Part shown: piece after piece, positions 23,493 to 32,289 of the stretch
Layout of the letters: the number at the start of each line of letters is the position of its first letter
Numbering within the stretch: the first letter of the stretch is position 1
From: Nitrospirota bacterium
GTDB taxonomy: Bacteria > Nitrospirota > Nitrospiria > Nitrospirales > Nitrospiraceae
Direction: 5' to 3'
NCBI GenBank assembly: GCA_013388555.1
Contig: JACAFD010000241.1
Span: 1-38,711, forward strand
DNA length: 38,711 nt
Notes under the pieces: model-generated
Told to the model about the DNA's origin: nothing
The model's input: the letters and a program-made list of their open reading frames with translations, nothing else
Databases searched by the model: none
Program-made: the position numbers and the translations under genes

Positions 23493-24551
23493 ATGCGGCT
23501 CTTGGTCCTCTCGCATATTGCCGACTGGGACTTTGGACCACACGTGAAAGCGTATGGACATGAGATCGTAGCCTGGGTGCGCACCACATGGGAGCGGGGC
23601 GAGATGTATAGCCAGGGTTCTCAGACGGTCAGGAATATTGCCAGAACGCTCTTCGCCCTACCCAAACCGATCCGGGCAATTCAACCAAAGTTCGATACCT
23701 GGACATGGCTTGAAAGGGAGAAGATCAAGCGCATCCCCTGTCCCAACATCAATGCGCCACAGTTTGTTGAATATGTAAGAAGTTTGAACATCGATCTGAT
23801 CGTGGTCTGTGTCTTCCCACAGATTTTAAAGGCGGCCATTCTTCACACTCCCCGGCTCGGCGTTATCAATTGTCATCCCTCACTCCTTCCTCGTTATGCA
23901 GGACCCCAGCCGGAATTTTGGATACTCAAGAATGGGGAGCGGATTTCAGGAGTGACCGTTCATGTGATGACGGAGGGCATCGATGCGGGGGATATTGTCG
24001 CCCAACAAGAACTGATTGTCGGGGAGACCGAGAATATTGGACAATTGTCACAGCGGCAACACCATGCAGCAGCGACTCTGCTGACAAACGTCGTTAATGC
24101 CTTTGCGCAAGGAACAGTTGACCGCAAGCCGCAAAATATCGCGGAACGCACCTATTTTGGGAAGAGGACGGCGGCCGACACCATGATCGATTGGACCGGG
24201 TCGGCAGCGCAAATACTCAATCTATTGCGGGCGCTACAACCCTATGAACCTCTCATCGCCTACCTCAACGGTAGAACGATCAAGATTTACGAGGCGCATC
24301 ATCAAGAGGGGGCTGCGTTAGGAGGAGATCCTGGGCAAATCATGGCTAAGACGTCAGGGGGACTCCTGGTACAGACTGGTAAGGGATATCTAGAAATACA
24401 GTCCTATGAAATCGTCCCGTATCACGGGTGGGTCAATTGCATTCTACAAAAGATCCTGATGCCGCCAGTCGGCTACCGTTTCGACCCTGCTCCGCAAGCA
24501 ACGGGCAAACACCGAGGCCAATCTCATGAGCGCGGTATGCAAATCCGCTGA
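23493..24551 (+). CDS. Formyltransferase-family protein (Fmt-like)
   Basis: The 352-residue product has an N-terminal formyltransferase fold and a C-terminal Fmt-like domain. The active-site block VINCHPSLLPRYAGPQPEFW (about residues 124-143) supplies Asn and His, and GIDAGDIV at about 160-167 supplies the Asp, as in methionyl-tRNA and sugar formyltransferases using N10-formyltetrahydrofolate. The C-terminal region includes LNLLRALQPYEP and YEIVPYHGW. The N-terminus lacks the usual FAGT/PxxAxxxLexL start of Fmt, and the first strand reads LLVLSHIADWDFG. A true tRNA Fmt would normally sit with def, so this is more likely a specialised formyltransferase for a sugar, amino acid or cofactor. It stands alone. 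Gap 23210-23492 shows nothing clear. Confidence 0.82.
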   Translation: MRLLVLSHIADWDFGPHVKAYGHEIVAWVRTTWERGEMYSQGSQTVRNIARTLFALPKPIRAIQPKFDTWTWLEREKIKRIPCPNINAPQFVEYVRSLNIDLIVVCVFPQILKAAILHTPRLGVINCHPSLLPRYAGPQPEFWILKNGERISGVTVHVMTEGIDAGDIVAQQELIVGETENIGQLSQRQHHAAATLLTNVVNAFAQGTVDRKPQNIAERTYFGKRTAADTMIDWTGSAAQILNLLRALQPYEPLIAYLNGRTIKIYEAHHQEGAALGGDPGQIMAKTSGGLLVQTGKGYLEIQSYEIVPYHGWVNCILQKILMPPVGYRFDPAPQATGKHRGQSHERGMQIR

Positions 24552-24652
24552 AAAGAGACTGTGAGCTATTACAACGCGCCGGTGTGTCAACGAGAGGAGC
24601 CTCCGGGGATTATCTACGGCCCCCTGGCGCGGACAGAGCTGACCGAACCAAT

Positions 24653-25381
24653 TTATGGCAAGATGACGGCCTGCTCTGAGTAGCCGAGCCCGTTGAGAGA
24701 GGCTTCAAGGTGATCGACCATCTGCGGTGGACCGCAGAGGAAGATCACCGTCTCGGAATTGGGAGGGGGAAGATGCCTGCGAAGGATGTCATCCGTAATC
24801 CGCCCAATACCTTGCGACCATCCCAGAGGAGGCTGTTCGAGAACGTGGTAGCAGTGAAAGTTTGAATGTTCGTGCACACTCCGATCCCACTCCTTACGGA
24901 AAATAATGTCCGCCTCGGTCTTGTTCGCGAAGACCAGGAACAACTCAGCATCCAAGCGCTGCGCGAGAATCCAGCGAATAATCGAGAGCATCGGTGTGAT
25001 CCCGGTGCCGCCGGCCACGAACCCCACTTTCTTCGCCATGCCATCGACCCAATGGCCGCCCTGGTTCGGCCCGCTCATCAGTACGGTGTCTCCGATCTCT
25101 CGGTCATGTAGGTACTTCGAAACCAAACCGGTTTCATAGCGTTTTACGGTCAGATCGAAGTAGCTCATGGCCCCCGGCATCGACGACGGGGTATAGGGAC
25201 GTTTCACCGCTTTCCCATTGATGGTAGCATGGATATATAGATAATCACCCGGTAGCATGTCCAACGTCGCTTGAGCAGGCAAGCCAAAGCGGAACGTCTT
25301 CGTGTCGTGGGTGTCGTGAGTGATGGCCGTGAGCTGGTAGGAGGTCGGCTCTTTGGTTTTGATGCGCGTGACTGCTTCCAT
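24653..25381 (-). CDS. Ferredoxin-reductase-type FAD/NAD(P)H oxidoreductase
   Basis: The 242-residue product is a compact FAD- and NAD(P)H-binding flavoprotein of the ferredoxin-NADP reductase/cytochrome b5 reductase superfamily. The flavin motif RPYTPSS is at residues 61-67, the pyridine-nucleotide motif GGTGITPM at 124-131, and CGPPQM at 216-221. There is no ferredoxin or heme domain, so a separate electron carrier is its partner. The start at 25381 (MEAVTRI) follows GGAGGT at six bases; earlier in-frame ATGs overlap that ribosome binding site. It converges with the formyltransferase gene, about 100 bases away. Which carrier it serves is not shown by neighbours. Confidence 0.9.
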   Translation of the reverse strand: MEAVTRIKTKEPTSYQLTAITHDTHDTKTFRFGLPAQATLDMLPGDYLYIHATINGKAVKRPYTPSSMPGAMSYFDLTVKRYETGLVSKYLHDREIGDTVLMSGPNQGGHWVDGMAKKVGFVAGGTGITPMLSIIRWILAQRLDAELFLVFANKTEADIIFRKEWDRSVHEHSNFHCYHVLEQPPLGWSQGIGRITDDILRRHLPPPNSETVIFLCGPPQMVDHLEASLNGLGYSEQAVILP

Positions 25382-26033
25382 TATCATACCTCCATTGCCC
25401 AATCATACAATCACGGCATAATAGCCGCAACAGGCGTGGTCACCTGCGAAAACGGAATGCCGCACAATGAAGCAGCGCGACGGAGAGGGAACAATTGCCG
25501 ACGCGCAAACACGATGTTGTTTCTGTCGTTTGGCTTGTTTCCCGAGCTGAACCAGTACTCCCCTGGTTGCCCCAGCTCAGGACGATGTTCATCGGCTGAT
25601 CACTGTAACCTGGCTTCTGTCAACCCTTCAGCACCCGTTGACCACGACTGCGTATCGGCGTAGCATGTTTTGGTGACGTTCCAGTGACGGTGGCGCTGCC
25701 ATTTCCGCACGCTTCTCCCCGTCATCCCGCGCGCTGGATTTTGCCGCAGCCCCCTTCACTTGTGCGCCGGACTGTTTAGCATAATGCATCACCGCCAGGA
25801 TGCGGATCCTCTGGAATGACGGCCTCCATGGTGACTGTCAGACACCAAGTCTTCCCCCCCTTCTTGATACCGATCCTTGTGCCGCCTGCCTGTTCCTTGC
25901 TTGCGCCGAATTTCATTCATCCTGGTAAAGCTCCATCATTTTCGGTGGCTATGGCTACGTCTAGAGCCGCACACGGAAGGAGGTCCCATCGAAGATTGCA
26001 GTGAACGTCCTAACCTTAGGGGAGGATCTGATC
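25382..26033. other. Gene-poor region with one doubtful small ORF
   Basis: In these 652 bases no convincing gene was found. A 53-codon minus-strand frame (25628-25789; MHYAKQSGAQVKGAAAKSSA...) has an even, Ala/Arg-rich composition but no ribosome binding site. A 16-codon frame overlaps it. GGTGTCTGACAGTCACC (minus strand, near 25840) is a near palindrome of the kind seen in dispersed REP-like repeats. Confidence 0.3.
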
Positions 26034-26261
26034 ATGACTTTGCATACACCAGTCACAGATCGTATTCTCGGCCAAGTCCAACGCACACACGGGTGCGATC
26101 TGGATACATTGACAAAGAGTCTTTCCGACCTATCCTGGGGCCAGGTTTTTCTTGAAGTCGATCGGCTGAGCCGGGAAGGACAGGTGCAGGTGACTCGCGA
26201 CACAGGAGGTCGCTACATGATCCAACTGCCGAACCATAACAGAGCGTTCGCAAGCCACTGA
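26034..26261 (+). CDS. Small protein, possible winged-helix fold
   Basis: The 75-residue product (MTLHTPVTDRILGQVQRTHG...) has a helix-helix-helix-strand-strand pattern: ILGQVQRTHG, LDTLTKSLSDLSWGQVFLEVDRLSREG and then QVQVTRDTGGRYMIQLP. This is the layout of a winged helix, in which WGQVFLEVDRLSREGQV would be the recognition part. ATG 26034 follows GGGGAGGA at eight bases; an upstream in-frame GTG is ignored. It could be a small DNA-binding regulator. The family is not recognised. Confidence 0.6.
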   Translation: MTLHTPVTDRILGQVQRTHGCDLDTLTKSLSDLSWGQVFLEVDRLSREGQVQVTRDTGGRYMIQLPNHNRAFASH

Positions 26262-26645
26262 TCCTTAACGGTGTACGTCCGATTGAGTCTCATAAGCGGA
26301 TCTTGCGGAGCATATTTCGTATCTCGTTCAAGCTCTGACCCAAAGAAGGGACGAGCGACGAGAAGGAGAGGGGTGTATGCGTTCCGCAAACAGGGGAGTG
26401 AGCAGTCCGCCTCACAACTTTCATCTTTATCTCCACTCTCTCGCCCCGTAGCCTTCCTCCTACCTATGGATCAGCACGATTGCCGCTTCAAGCCGGGCAC
26501 CCTGCACTCGGCTTCGCCGGAGTCTTGCTGGTGAAGGATACCGCGCAACTTGTCATCCTACAGAAACATGGCCCATGACGGCGCTTTAGCGCGTGGGGTT
26601 GCCGTGGAAGGCCTGACACGTCGTTCGTGAAGCGTAAAACGTATT
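26262..26645. other. Gene-free region
   Basis: These 384 bases between the small gene and the convergent GNAT/cNMP gene show no supported ORF or RNA. On the minus strand just past the downstream stop, TACGTTTTACGCTTCACG (26626-26643) resembles the GCTTCACGTTTCACG word found at 11486-11500. Confidence 0.35.
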
Positions 26646-28361
26646 TCATGATTCAGGAAGACCACCGCCTGCGGGCAACGAGGTCCGCGAATTAAATTGC
26701 TCCTCGTGCTGGTTCTTGCCTGGAGCGGCTTCCGACATCAGATGGAGAACCTCCGTCACGGCCAGCCCTTGGTCTCGCCGTGAGGCACCAGAGCGCAGGA
26801 GCTTGTCGCCCAGGCCGACCGCCAGATTGTGGTAGATGATGATGCCGATGTCGGGGCGGCGGCGAATGAGATCGGCCAGATCGCGCTGGAGTAGTTCGGC
26901 CACCTCTACGTATTCCTCCGCGGTTGCCGTGGCGGAATGGGGTCTGGCCGAGAGGAGCGAGACTTCGCCACACGTTTCCCCAGCGCGGACGGTACCGACG
27001 GTGGCCGGAGGGGTTCCGCAACTGATGGCAACATGCCCCTGCAGCAGAATGTGGAGACGGTCGGCCGGATCGTGTTGCACGAAGAGGCGCTCGCCGGCCC
27101 GCACTTCCCGCACTGTGCAGACTCCGGCGAGCCTGGCCGCCTGCTCGCTGTTCATCCCATGAAACAACGGAATCTCCTTGATCGCTTGCGCCATACGCGG
27201 CGCAATGACGCAGGTGGAAAAGCCGCGCAGGACAACGTCGGCGACAGCCTGCACCGGTTCCATCAGCGCGAGCGCCCCCAGGTCTTGCAACTTGTTCAAC
27301 CGCACCATCTTTATGATGTCTAACCGTTCCACTTGATAGAAGACCATGGCCGGCACATAGCTGACCGGAAGAAAATTCAGTTCCAGGAGTGTTCGCTGCA
27401 TCCGAGGGGCATAGGCGCTGACGTCGATCTCGATGTATTCAACCCCCATCTCCTCCCGACACTTCCGTTCCAGCTCGGAGAGAAGAAACCGCACGACATC
27501 GTCGGCCAGGGCGATCAACTCGAACACACGGACCGTATGTTCGACCGGATCCATCGTGTAGCCGACAGCCCCGACGATGTGGCCGCCTGACCGGGCTAAG
27601 AAGTAACTGGTTTGCCGCGCATGCAGTTTAAAGAATCCATAATCCAGGCGCATGGGGCCGAAGATTTCCCGGTTGCGAACACGCCCCCGTTCAATACGCA
27701 GCAACGCTGGATAGCCTTCGGCCTGCAGCTGTTCGATGGTGTAATCCCCCCCGGTGGGATACGGTGCAGAATCTTCGTCGACGATGAAATCCGGCAAAAG
27801 GGGCCGCTGGCTCATCACGAGATTGGCTAAGGCATAGGCCTCAGGAATAATCCGTGGATTGTTGCGGCGCAAGGCCAGCGCGTCGCCGAAATACCGGGCC
27901 AACAGCGCAAAGCTTTCGCGGTGTCTGAAAAAATGCTTCAGCGGCAAAAAGCCGACGGGGATGAACCCTTGCGAGAGGCTGATCCGTTGGGCATAGGGAT
28001 GCACGGTACGCGCGACAACCAGGCCGACGTGCAAGCGGTTGTGAATGGCTTAGAGCCGCTTGTCCATGAGCAGCTTGCCAACCTCCAATCGGCGATAGTC
28101 CGGGTGGACGGCGAGGCGGCCGAACTCTCCGACGAGATCTGAATGGGCCCCGAAGTCGAAGAGCACGGATGCCGTGCCTATTACCCGGCCTGTATCGACC
28201 TCTTCGGCAACGAGAATCAGCGCGTCGTCGGTGAAGACCGAGCGCTTCAACCAAAGTTCGTCGTAGACCTCATGATGGGGATAGTCGGCGCCATACACCG
28301 CGAGAAAGATCTCGCGGATCTGGCCGACATCTTTTTCTCGTGCTTCTCTGATCCGAATCAT
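26646..28361 (-). pseudogene. GNAT acetyltransferase / cyclic-nucleotide-binding fusion, interrupted by an in-frame stop
   Basis: From ATG 28361 the frame encodes a GNAT domain (MIRIREAREKDVGQIREIFL ... EFGRLAVHPDYRRLEVGKLLMD). It is broken by TAA at 28050-28052 and continues in the same frame as AIHNRLHVGLVVARTVHPYA... to 26646. The continuing part holds further acetyltransferase-like sequence (FFKLHARQTSYFLARSGGHI) and a C-terminal cNMP-binding domain (LFVQHDPADRLHILLQGHVA ... GETCGEVSLLSARPHSATATA). Without the stop the product would be 571 residues. Between RRLEVGKLLMDKRL and AIHNRL a single Glu or Gln codon would restore it. The upstream half alone (28050-28361) could make about 103 residues. 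Nonsense mutation or sequence error are both possible. It follows the M20 gene after 19 bases. Confidence 0.8.
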
Positions 28362-28380
28362 GACAGCCCTGTATGCATAG

Positions 28381-29562
28381 TCAGGAACTGGGGATTTGCT
28401 CGCTGAGTCGCTGACCGGCAATCTTGGCAATCGCGTGATAATAGGCCACTCCAACGGCCAGTGCCTCTTCGGCAAAATCGAATTTACTGGAGTGTGCGGG
28501 GAAGCCTTCCTTGCCCGGAACCTGACTCCCGAATCGAACATAGGCGCCAGGAATGCGTTCCATGTAGTAGCTGAAATCCTCCGCCCCCATATTGGCCGTC
28601 TTAAGCGGCAACACATTGGCCTCCCCCACCGCCGCAGCTGCTGCCCGGTGCGCCAGACCGGCCATCTCTGGCACATTGATCAATGGCGGCGTACCTTCAT
28701 TCACAGTGACCTGGATCTTGGCGCCATGCAGCTGGGCGATCGATTCGGCAATACGGCGGACAGAGGCAAGGAGTTGTTGTCGGACAGCAGGATCCTGGGC
28801 ACGGACCGTCCCCTCCAACCTCGCCTGTCCTGCAATAACGTTCGGCGCAGTCCCCGCGTGGAACTGACCCACGGAGACGACCGACGGGCGCGCCGGATCG
28901 ATCTCACGCGAGACAATCGTTTGCAACGCCATGATCATGAGACTCCCAACCACGACGGCGTCGATGCTTTCATGGGGGCGTGCTCCGTGTGCGCCCTGTC
29001 CGATAATCTCGATCGTGAAATTATCCGACGAAGCATTGACGGCGCCTTCGGTCACAACGATGGCTCCAGGGTGGTAGTGGCGGTCGAGATGGCCGCCGAA
29101 AATCATGCCGGCTCCTTCCAGCGCCCCCGCCTCAATCATGGCCAGCGCACCGGTACCTTTTTCCTCTGCCGGCTGAAAAATCAATCGCACAGGGGCCGGC
29201 AGGTCTTCCTCTTCTGAGAGAAGCGCCGCCGCACCCAACAACATCGTGGTGTGCCCATCATGGCCACAGGCATGCATGACGCCGTCGTGGACCGACGCAA
29301 ATTCCAATCCGGTCTCTTCCTGAATCGGCAGTGCGTCGGTATCGGCACGCAAGACGACGCAGGGGACTCCGGCGCGTCCCGGAATATCGGCTACGACACC
29401 GTGGCCGGCGACGTGAGCCCGATACTTGATGGCCAGTCCGTCGAGAAACTTGCAAATGACGGCAGCGGTGTTTGCTTCCTGCCCGCTGAGTTCCGGATAC
29501 TCGTGGAGCACGCGGCGAAGCTGAATAAGACGATGTTGTAGTGGCTCAGGAATCAACGGCAT
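28381..29562 (-). CDS. M20 family metallopeptidase (amidohydrolase)
   Basis: This 393-residue zinc/metal-dependent amidohydrolase of the M20D subfamily removes acyl groups from amino acids (hippurate hydrolase, N-acetyl-amino-acid deacylase or IAA-amino-acid hydrolase-like). The metal-binding block MHACGHDGHT holds Cys99 and His101. QPAEEKGTGA provides Glu133-Glu134, GGHLD provides His158, and the final His is in PAHSSKFDFAEEAL. LRADTDALPI and the dimerisation-domain phrase GQGAHGARPHESIDAV are present. Substrate cannot be fixed from sequence. It shares an operon with the downstream GNAT/cNMP gene (19-base gap), pairing a deacylase with an acetyltransferase. Confidence 0.92.
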   Translation of the reverse strand: MPLIPEPLQHRLIQLRRVLHEYPELSGQEANTAAVICKFLDGLAIKYRAHVAGHGVVADIPGRAGVPCVVLRADTDALPIQEETGLEFASVHDGVMHACGHDGHTTMLLGAAALLSEEEDLPAPVRLIFQPAEEKGTGALAMIEAGALEGAGMIFGGHLDRHYHPGAIVVTEGAVNASSDNFTIEIIGQGAHGARPHESIDAVVVGSLMIMALQTIVSREIDPARPSVVSVGQFHAGTAPNVIAGQARLEGTVRAQDPAVRQQLLASVRRIAESIAQLHGAKIQVTVNEGTPPLINVPEMAGLAHRAAAAAVGEANVLPLKTANMGAEDFSYYMERIPGAYVRFGSQVPGKEGFPAHSSKFDFAEEALAVGVAYYHAIAKIAGQRLSEQIPSS

Positions 29563-29692
29563 GATTGCGACTTAGACAATGAACGTACGACGGCCTGTCG
29601 GTCTACTCTTCGCCGCGTCCGGCCAGACCAGCGATCTGAAAAACTGGCCCCTTGGGAACATTGTTACCCGCCGAGGCTGCCCTCTCTCCGCT

Positions 29693-30328
29693 CTATTCGA
29701 AGAACTTCCTCACGCCCGCCCTGATCTGGTCCAACCCCTGGCGCAAGTCGGTTTCAAGCACATCGGCCTTGGCTTGCACCACCTCGCGCTTGGCCTTGAG
29801 TTGGTCCTTGTACAACACGAGCTTGGCGAGCAGCTCCTCTTTTTTTGACTCGAGCGTGCCTTGATGCTTAGCTTTCTCACTCTCAAACCGGTCCTTGAGT
29901 ACCTCATACTCGGCTTCGAGTATGCTCGTCCGGTCCACGAGATCTTCCCACACCTTACCCGAGTCGAACGCAGCCCCTTTCAGTTTCTGCTCCGCAATGG
30001 ACTCGAACTCGCTCAGAGCCTTGAGCGTCTTCGCCCTCTGCTCCTCGAATGTGTCGCGGGCGTCCGCCTTGCCGAGGGCCAATTGGACTTGAAGATGTTC
30101 GAGCTTGGCCTGCACCTCAGTCTTCGCCTGCTCTGCCATCTCCTTCGACCTCTGCACTTCGCCCTGAACCTGTTTGAGCAGATCCCGCAGCTGTTGCTTA
30201 CTCTGCTCCAGCCGCTGCATGGCCTGATCCTTCGTCTGGGTCAGTTGTGCCTCAAATGCTAACGCCTGGTGCTCCAAGGCATCCAACTTCTTATCGAACG
30301 ACGCTCTGAGTTCCTTAATTCTCGACAT
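29693..30328 (-). CDS. Coiled-coil protein of unknown function
   Basis: The 211-residue product is almost entirely alpha-helical coiled coil, rich in Lys, Glu, Gln and Leu (FDKKLDALEHQALAFEAQLT; QAMQRLEQSKQQLRDLLKQV; KEELLAKLVLYKDQLKAKRE), with no signal peptide. ATG 30328 follows GAGGAGGGC and starts MSRIKEL; a longer in-frame extension lacks support. It resembles phage-shock-like or LEA-like bundles in composition only. It lies 68 bases downstream of the hemerythrin gene on the same strand and may be part of a stress-related group. The 130 bases after its stop contain a degenerate GGCCTGTCGGTCTAC word related to the palindromic elements. Confidence 0.78.
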   Translation of the reverse strand: MSRIKELRASFDKKLDALEHQALAFEAQLTQTKDQAMQRLEQSKQQLRDLLKQVQGEVQRSKEMAEQAKTEVQAKLEHLQVQLALGKADARDTFEEQRAKTLKALSEFESIAEQKLKGAAFDSGKVWEDLVDRTSILEAEYEVLKDRFESEKAKHQGTLESKKEELLAKLVLYKDQLKAKREVVQAKADVLETDLRQGLDQIRAGVRKFFE

Positions 30329-30396
30329 AACGCCCTCCTCTGTGTGAGACGTAATATATAGACCCGTCACCACATCGCTTGTTTTATCAACCCCAG

Positions 30397-30876
30397 TCAG
30401 TGTTGCCCACAACAGAGCTTGTAGCGCTCTTCGGGGATGTTATTCATGTTGAGGAACACTGCTTCCCGCTCTTCCGCACTGGCAACCTGATCGATTGCAG
30501 GATAGAGCGCCCGCTCTTCCTTCCTGTTATGGGAGCCGAGCAGGTTCAACAGCGCCTGCTCTTCTTGATCGCTATCCATATTACGATTAGCCACCTTGCG
30601 GTGAATGGCTTCAAGCTGCTGCCCAATCTGGCGATGCTCGTTTCGCATGGCGGGCGTCGGCCCGCTATCGGACATGCCGGTTATCTTTTCCCACAGAGAA
30701 AAGAGCAGATCCTCTTCCCACACGATATGGCGCTGCAAGCCGACCTTAAATTCGTTGAACGCTTGCTCAGCCTTGGGGAGATCAGACCGCTTCAATTGTT
30801 GAAAAGCCTTGAACAACTCATCCAACCTGTCATGGTCCTCCTCAAAGAATTCTCTGATGGTTTTCCCTACACTCAT
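30397..30876 (-). CDS. Hemerythrin-like HHE domain protein
   Basis: The 159-residue product is one hemerythrin HHE four-helix domain for a non-heme di-iron site. Ligand candidates are His15 (EDHDRLDELF), His50 and Glu54 (LQRHIVWEEDLLF), His81 (NEHRQIGQQLE), and His116 with Glu120 (LGSHNRKEERALYP). The C-terminus ends with a CC pair (KLCCGQH), unusual for the family. Such proteins sense or store oxygen, handle iron or nitric oxide, or protect against stress. There is no signal peptide. It is followed by the coiled-coil gene and preceded by the His-tailed periplasmic gene. Confidence 0.9.
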   Translation of the reverse strand: MSVGKTIREFFEEDHDRLDELFKAFQQLKRSDLPKAEQAFNEFKVGLQRHIVWEEDLLFSLWEKITGMSDSGPTPAMRNEHRQIGQQLEAIHRKVANRNMDSDQEEQALLNLLGSHNRKEERALYPAIDQVASAEEREAVFLNMNNIPEERYKLCCGQH

Positions 30877-30972
30877 GATGCCTCCTTAATTCGTGCCGTC
30901 GACAAACCTATAACAGATGGCCGATCGCGTATGATCCAGAATCCAAGAACAGGAATACCCTTACCATACATC

Positions 30973-31464
30973 TCAATGCCGCTTATGCTGATCGTCATGA
31001 TCATGGCCATGATCATGACCCTGATCGACACCCGCTTGCTTTCCCGCCCCGACAGATTTTAGTTTGAGCGGAGTAAAACGAGCTGCATAGGCATCCTGTT
31101 CCGGCAATTTGACAAACACCACGATCACAGTCTCCGGATTGATTTGAAACTCGCCGCTGCCCACCATTGTATTATTCTGTGAAGGCTCCAGCATGATTTG
31201 TATTTTGCTGCCGGCCTTACCCTGTTGAATGTTTGCCTTACCCTCTCCGCGGGTAGTGTTTATCTCGTTATTTGCGTGATCGGTTACATGAAGTATGAGC
31301 TGTCCATCCTTGGCAACAAGCTCCAAATGATAGGGGCCTGCCGCACGGACTTGTCCGCCATGTGCCGACGGCATCGCATCCAGAGACTCATCGGTATGCG
31401 CCCAGACAGGCTGAGATACTAACAGCGTGGCAAACAGCACAGCGACACTGAGCGATCTATTCAT
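30973..31464 (-). CDS. Periplasmic protein with His-rich C-terminal tail
   Basis: The 163-residue product has a signal peptide (MNRSLSVAVLFATLLVSQPVWA) and a beta-rich domain with alternating strands (YHLELVAKDGQLILHVTDHA; SKIQIMLEPSQNNTMVGSGE; ETVIVVFVKLPEQDAYAARF). It ends in DQGHDHGHDHDDQHKRH, a run of His and Asp that should bind transition metals such as Ni, Cu or Zn. The N-terminal HTDESLDAMPSAHGGQV adds two histidines. ATG 31464 follows GAGGAGAAAAT. It may buffer metals in the periplasm. Similar domains occur beside metal-efflux operons, but none is visible here. Confidence 0.75.
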   Translation of the reverse strand: MNRSLSVAVLFATLLVSQPVWAHTDESLDAMPSAHGGQVRAAGPYHLELVAKDGQLILHVTDHANNEINTTRGEGKANIQQGKAGSKIQIMLEPSQNNTMVGSGEFQINPETVIVVFVKLPEQDAYAARFTPLKLKSVGAGKQAGVDQGHDHGHDHDDQHKRH

Positions 31465-31573
31465 ATTTTCTCCTCGTACTCCGTATCGGAATGACCGGAA
31501 ACCTTTTAACGCCATCTTGACGCTCTCGTGACCACAACACAGAGAACGCAAGGACCTCGATTCTCAGCCGTCC

Positions 31574-31847
31574 TCATGCGCTCTCGGTGACTGCCGCAAC
31601 TCGGCCTCCCTTACAACGATCCTCCGTTTTTTCTCCAAGAACACATTTGCCACGCTCGATGGTTTCATCAAAGGCAGCTCGCGTCTCCTTCGCCTTGCCA
31701 AGGACTTTTTCCTTGGCCTTTCTGGCATAGCTTCTCAAAGCCCTGCGGGTTTCTTCCCTCTACCTTGGTGCGAGAAGAAAACCTGCCATCACGCCAGCCA
31801 CGACCCCCTAAGGCCTGTGACGGATATTTATAATGTTGGTTGTCCAT
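31574..31847 (-). pseudogene. Broken YtxH-domain (gas-vesicle-like/GvpP) protein gene
   Basis: From ATG 31847 the frame encodes MDNQHYKYPSQALG. Then, after a frame change near 31805, the sequence matches a YtxH domain: GVVAGVMAGFLLAPR, a TAG stop at 31760-31762, and in the same frame REETRRALRSYARKAKEKVL, GKAKETRAAFDETIERGK and further to a TGA at 31574. YtxH proteins have a membrane helix with the LLFAPRSGEETR signature and an amphipathic helix rich in Lys, Glu and Ala, and are stress-associated. The combination of a frameshift and an in-frame stop makes this a pseudogene unless both are sequence errors. Confidence 0.72.
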
Positions 31848-32289
31848 CGCAATTTTTCCTTGCAGAAACGTAATCTTTTCCAATGCAAAAGCGAAGGCCG
31901 TGCCAGAAACGCTGAGCCTGGCAATTTCTAATTCCTGTGAATTAACAAGTCCATGGGGAAGCGGTTGAAGATAGGAAAGATGACCATGAGGCATTCTAGA
32001 CCCTAGGATAAAAGAGTGCTGTGGCAAAAGGCAACAATCCGACAGGCCTGTAGAGTTTCATTGGCGCCTCCATGGTCTTGTATAGCAGTTCGACAAAAAC
32101 CGTTCGTCGTGAGGGAAATGAGGTGTGTACAGAATAGTGATCGAAGGCCTGGAAAAATCGGAGGGTTGTTTGCGGGAATATGTCAGGGATTCTGGGATCC
32201 GAGAACGTCGCAGATGCTTCCGGATCGTTCGCCGCGATAGGCTGGCGTGACTCGGACGGAAGCTTCGAATGAACCTGCGGTCTTTGTCG
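31848..32289. other. Gene-poor region with a doubtful PspC-like stretch
   Basis: These 442 bases hold no supported gene. On the plus strand about 32145-32225, GKIGGLFAGICQGFWDPRTS recalls a PspC-domain opening, but the frame has no good start and ends without the rest of the domain. The upstream part of an open minus-strand frame (31848-32027) is probably not coding. Confidence 0.3.

Noticed and set aside
25628-25789. 53-residue minus-strand ORF
   Set aside because: No ribosome binding site and no recognisable motif; kept only as a doubtful note on the gap.
31668-32027. 119-residue minus-strand ORF
   Set aside because: It is the wrong frame through the YtxH-like domain; the first residues from 31847 are used for the broken gene instead.
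32016-32240. Plus-strand ORF with a PspC-like phrase
   Set aside because: Only about 20 residues recall PspC, there is no start, and the domain is incomplete.
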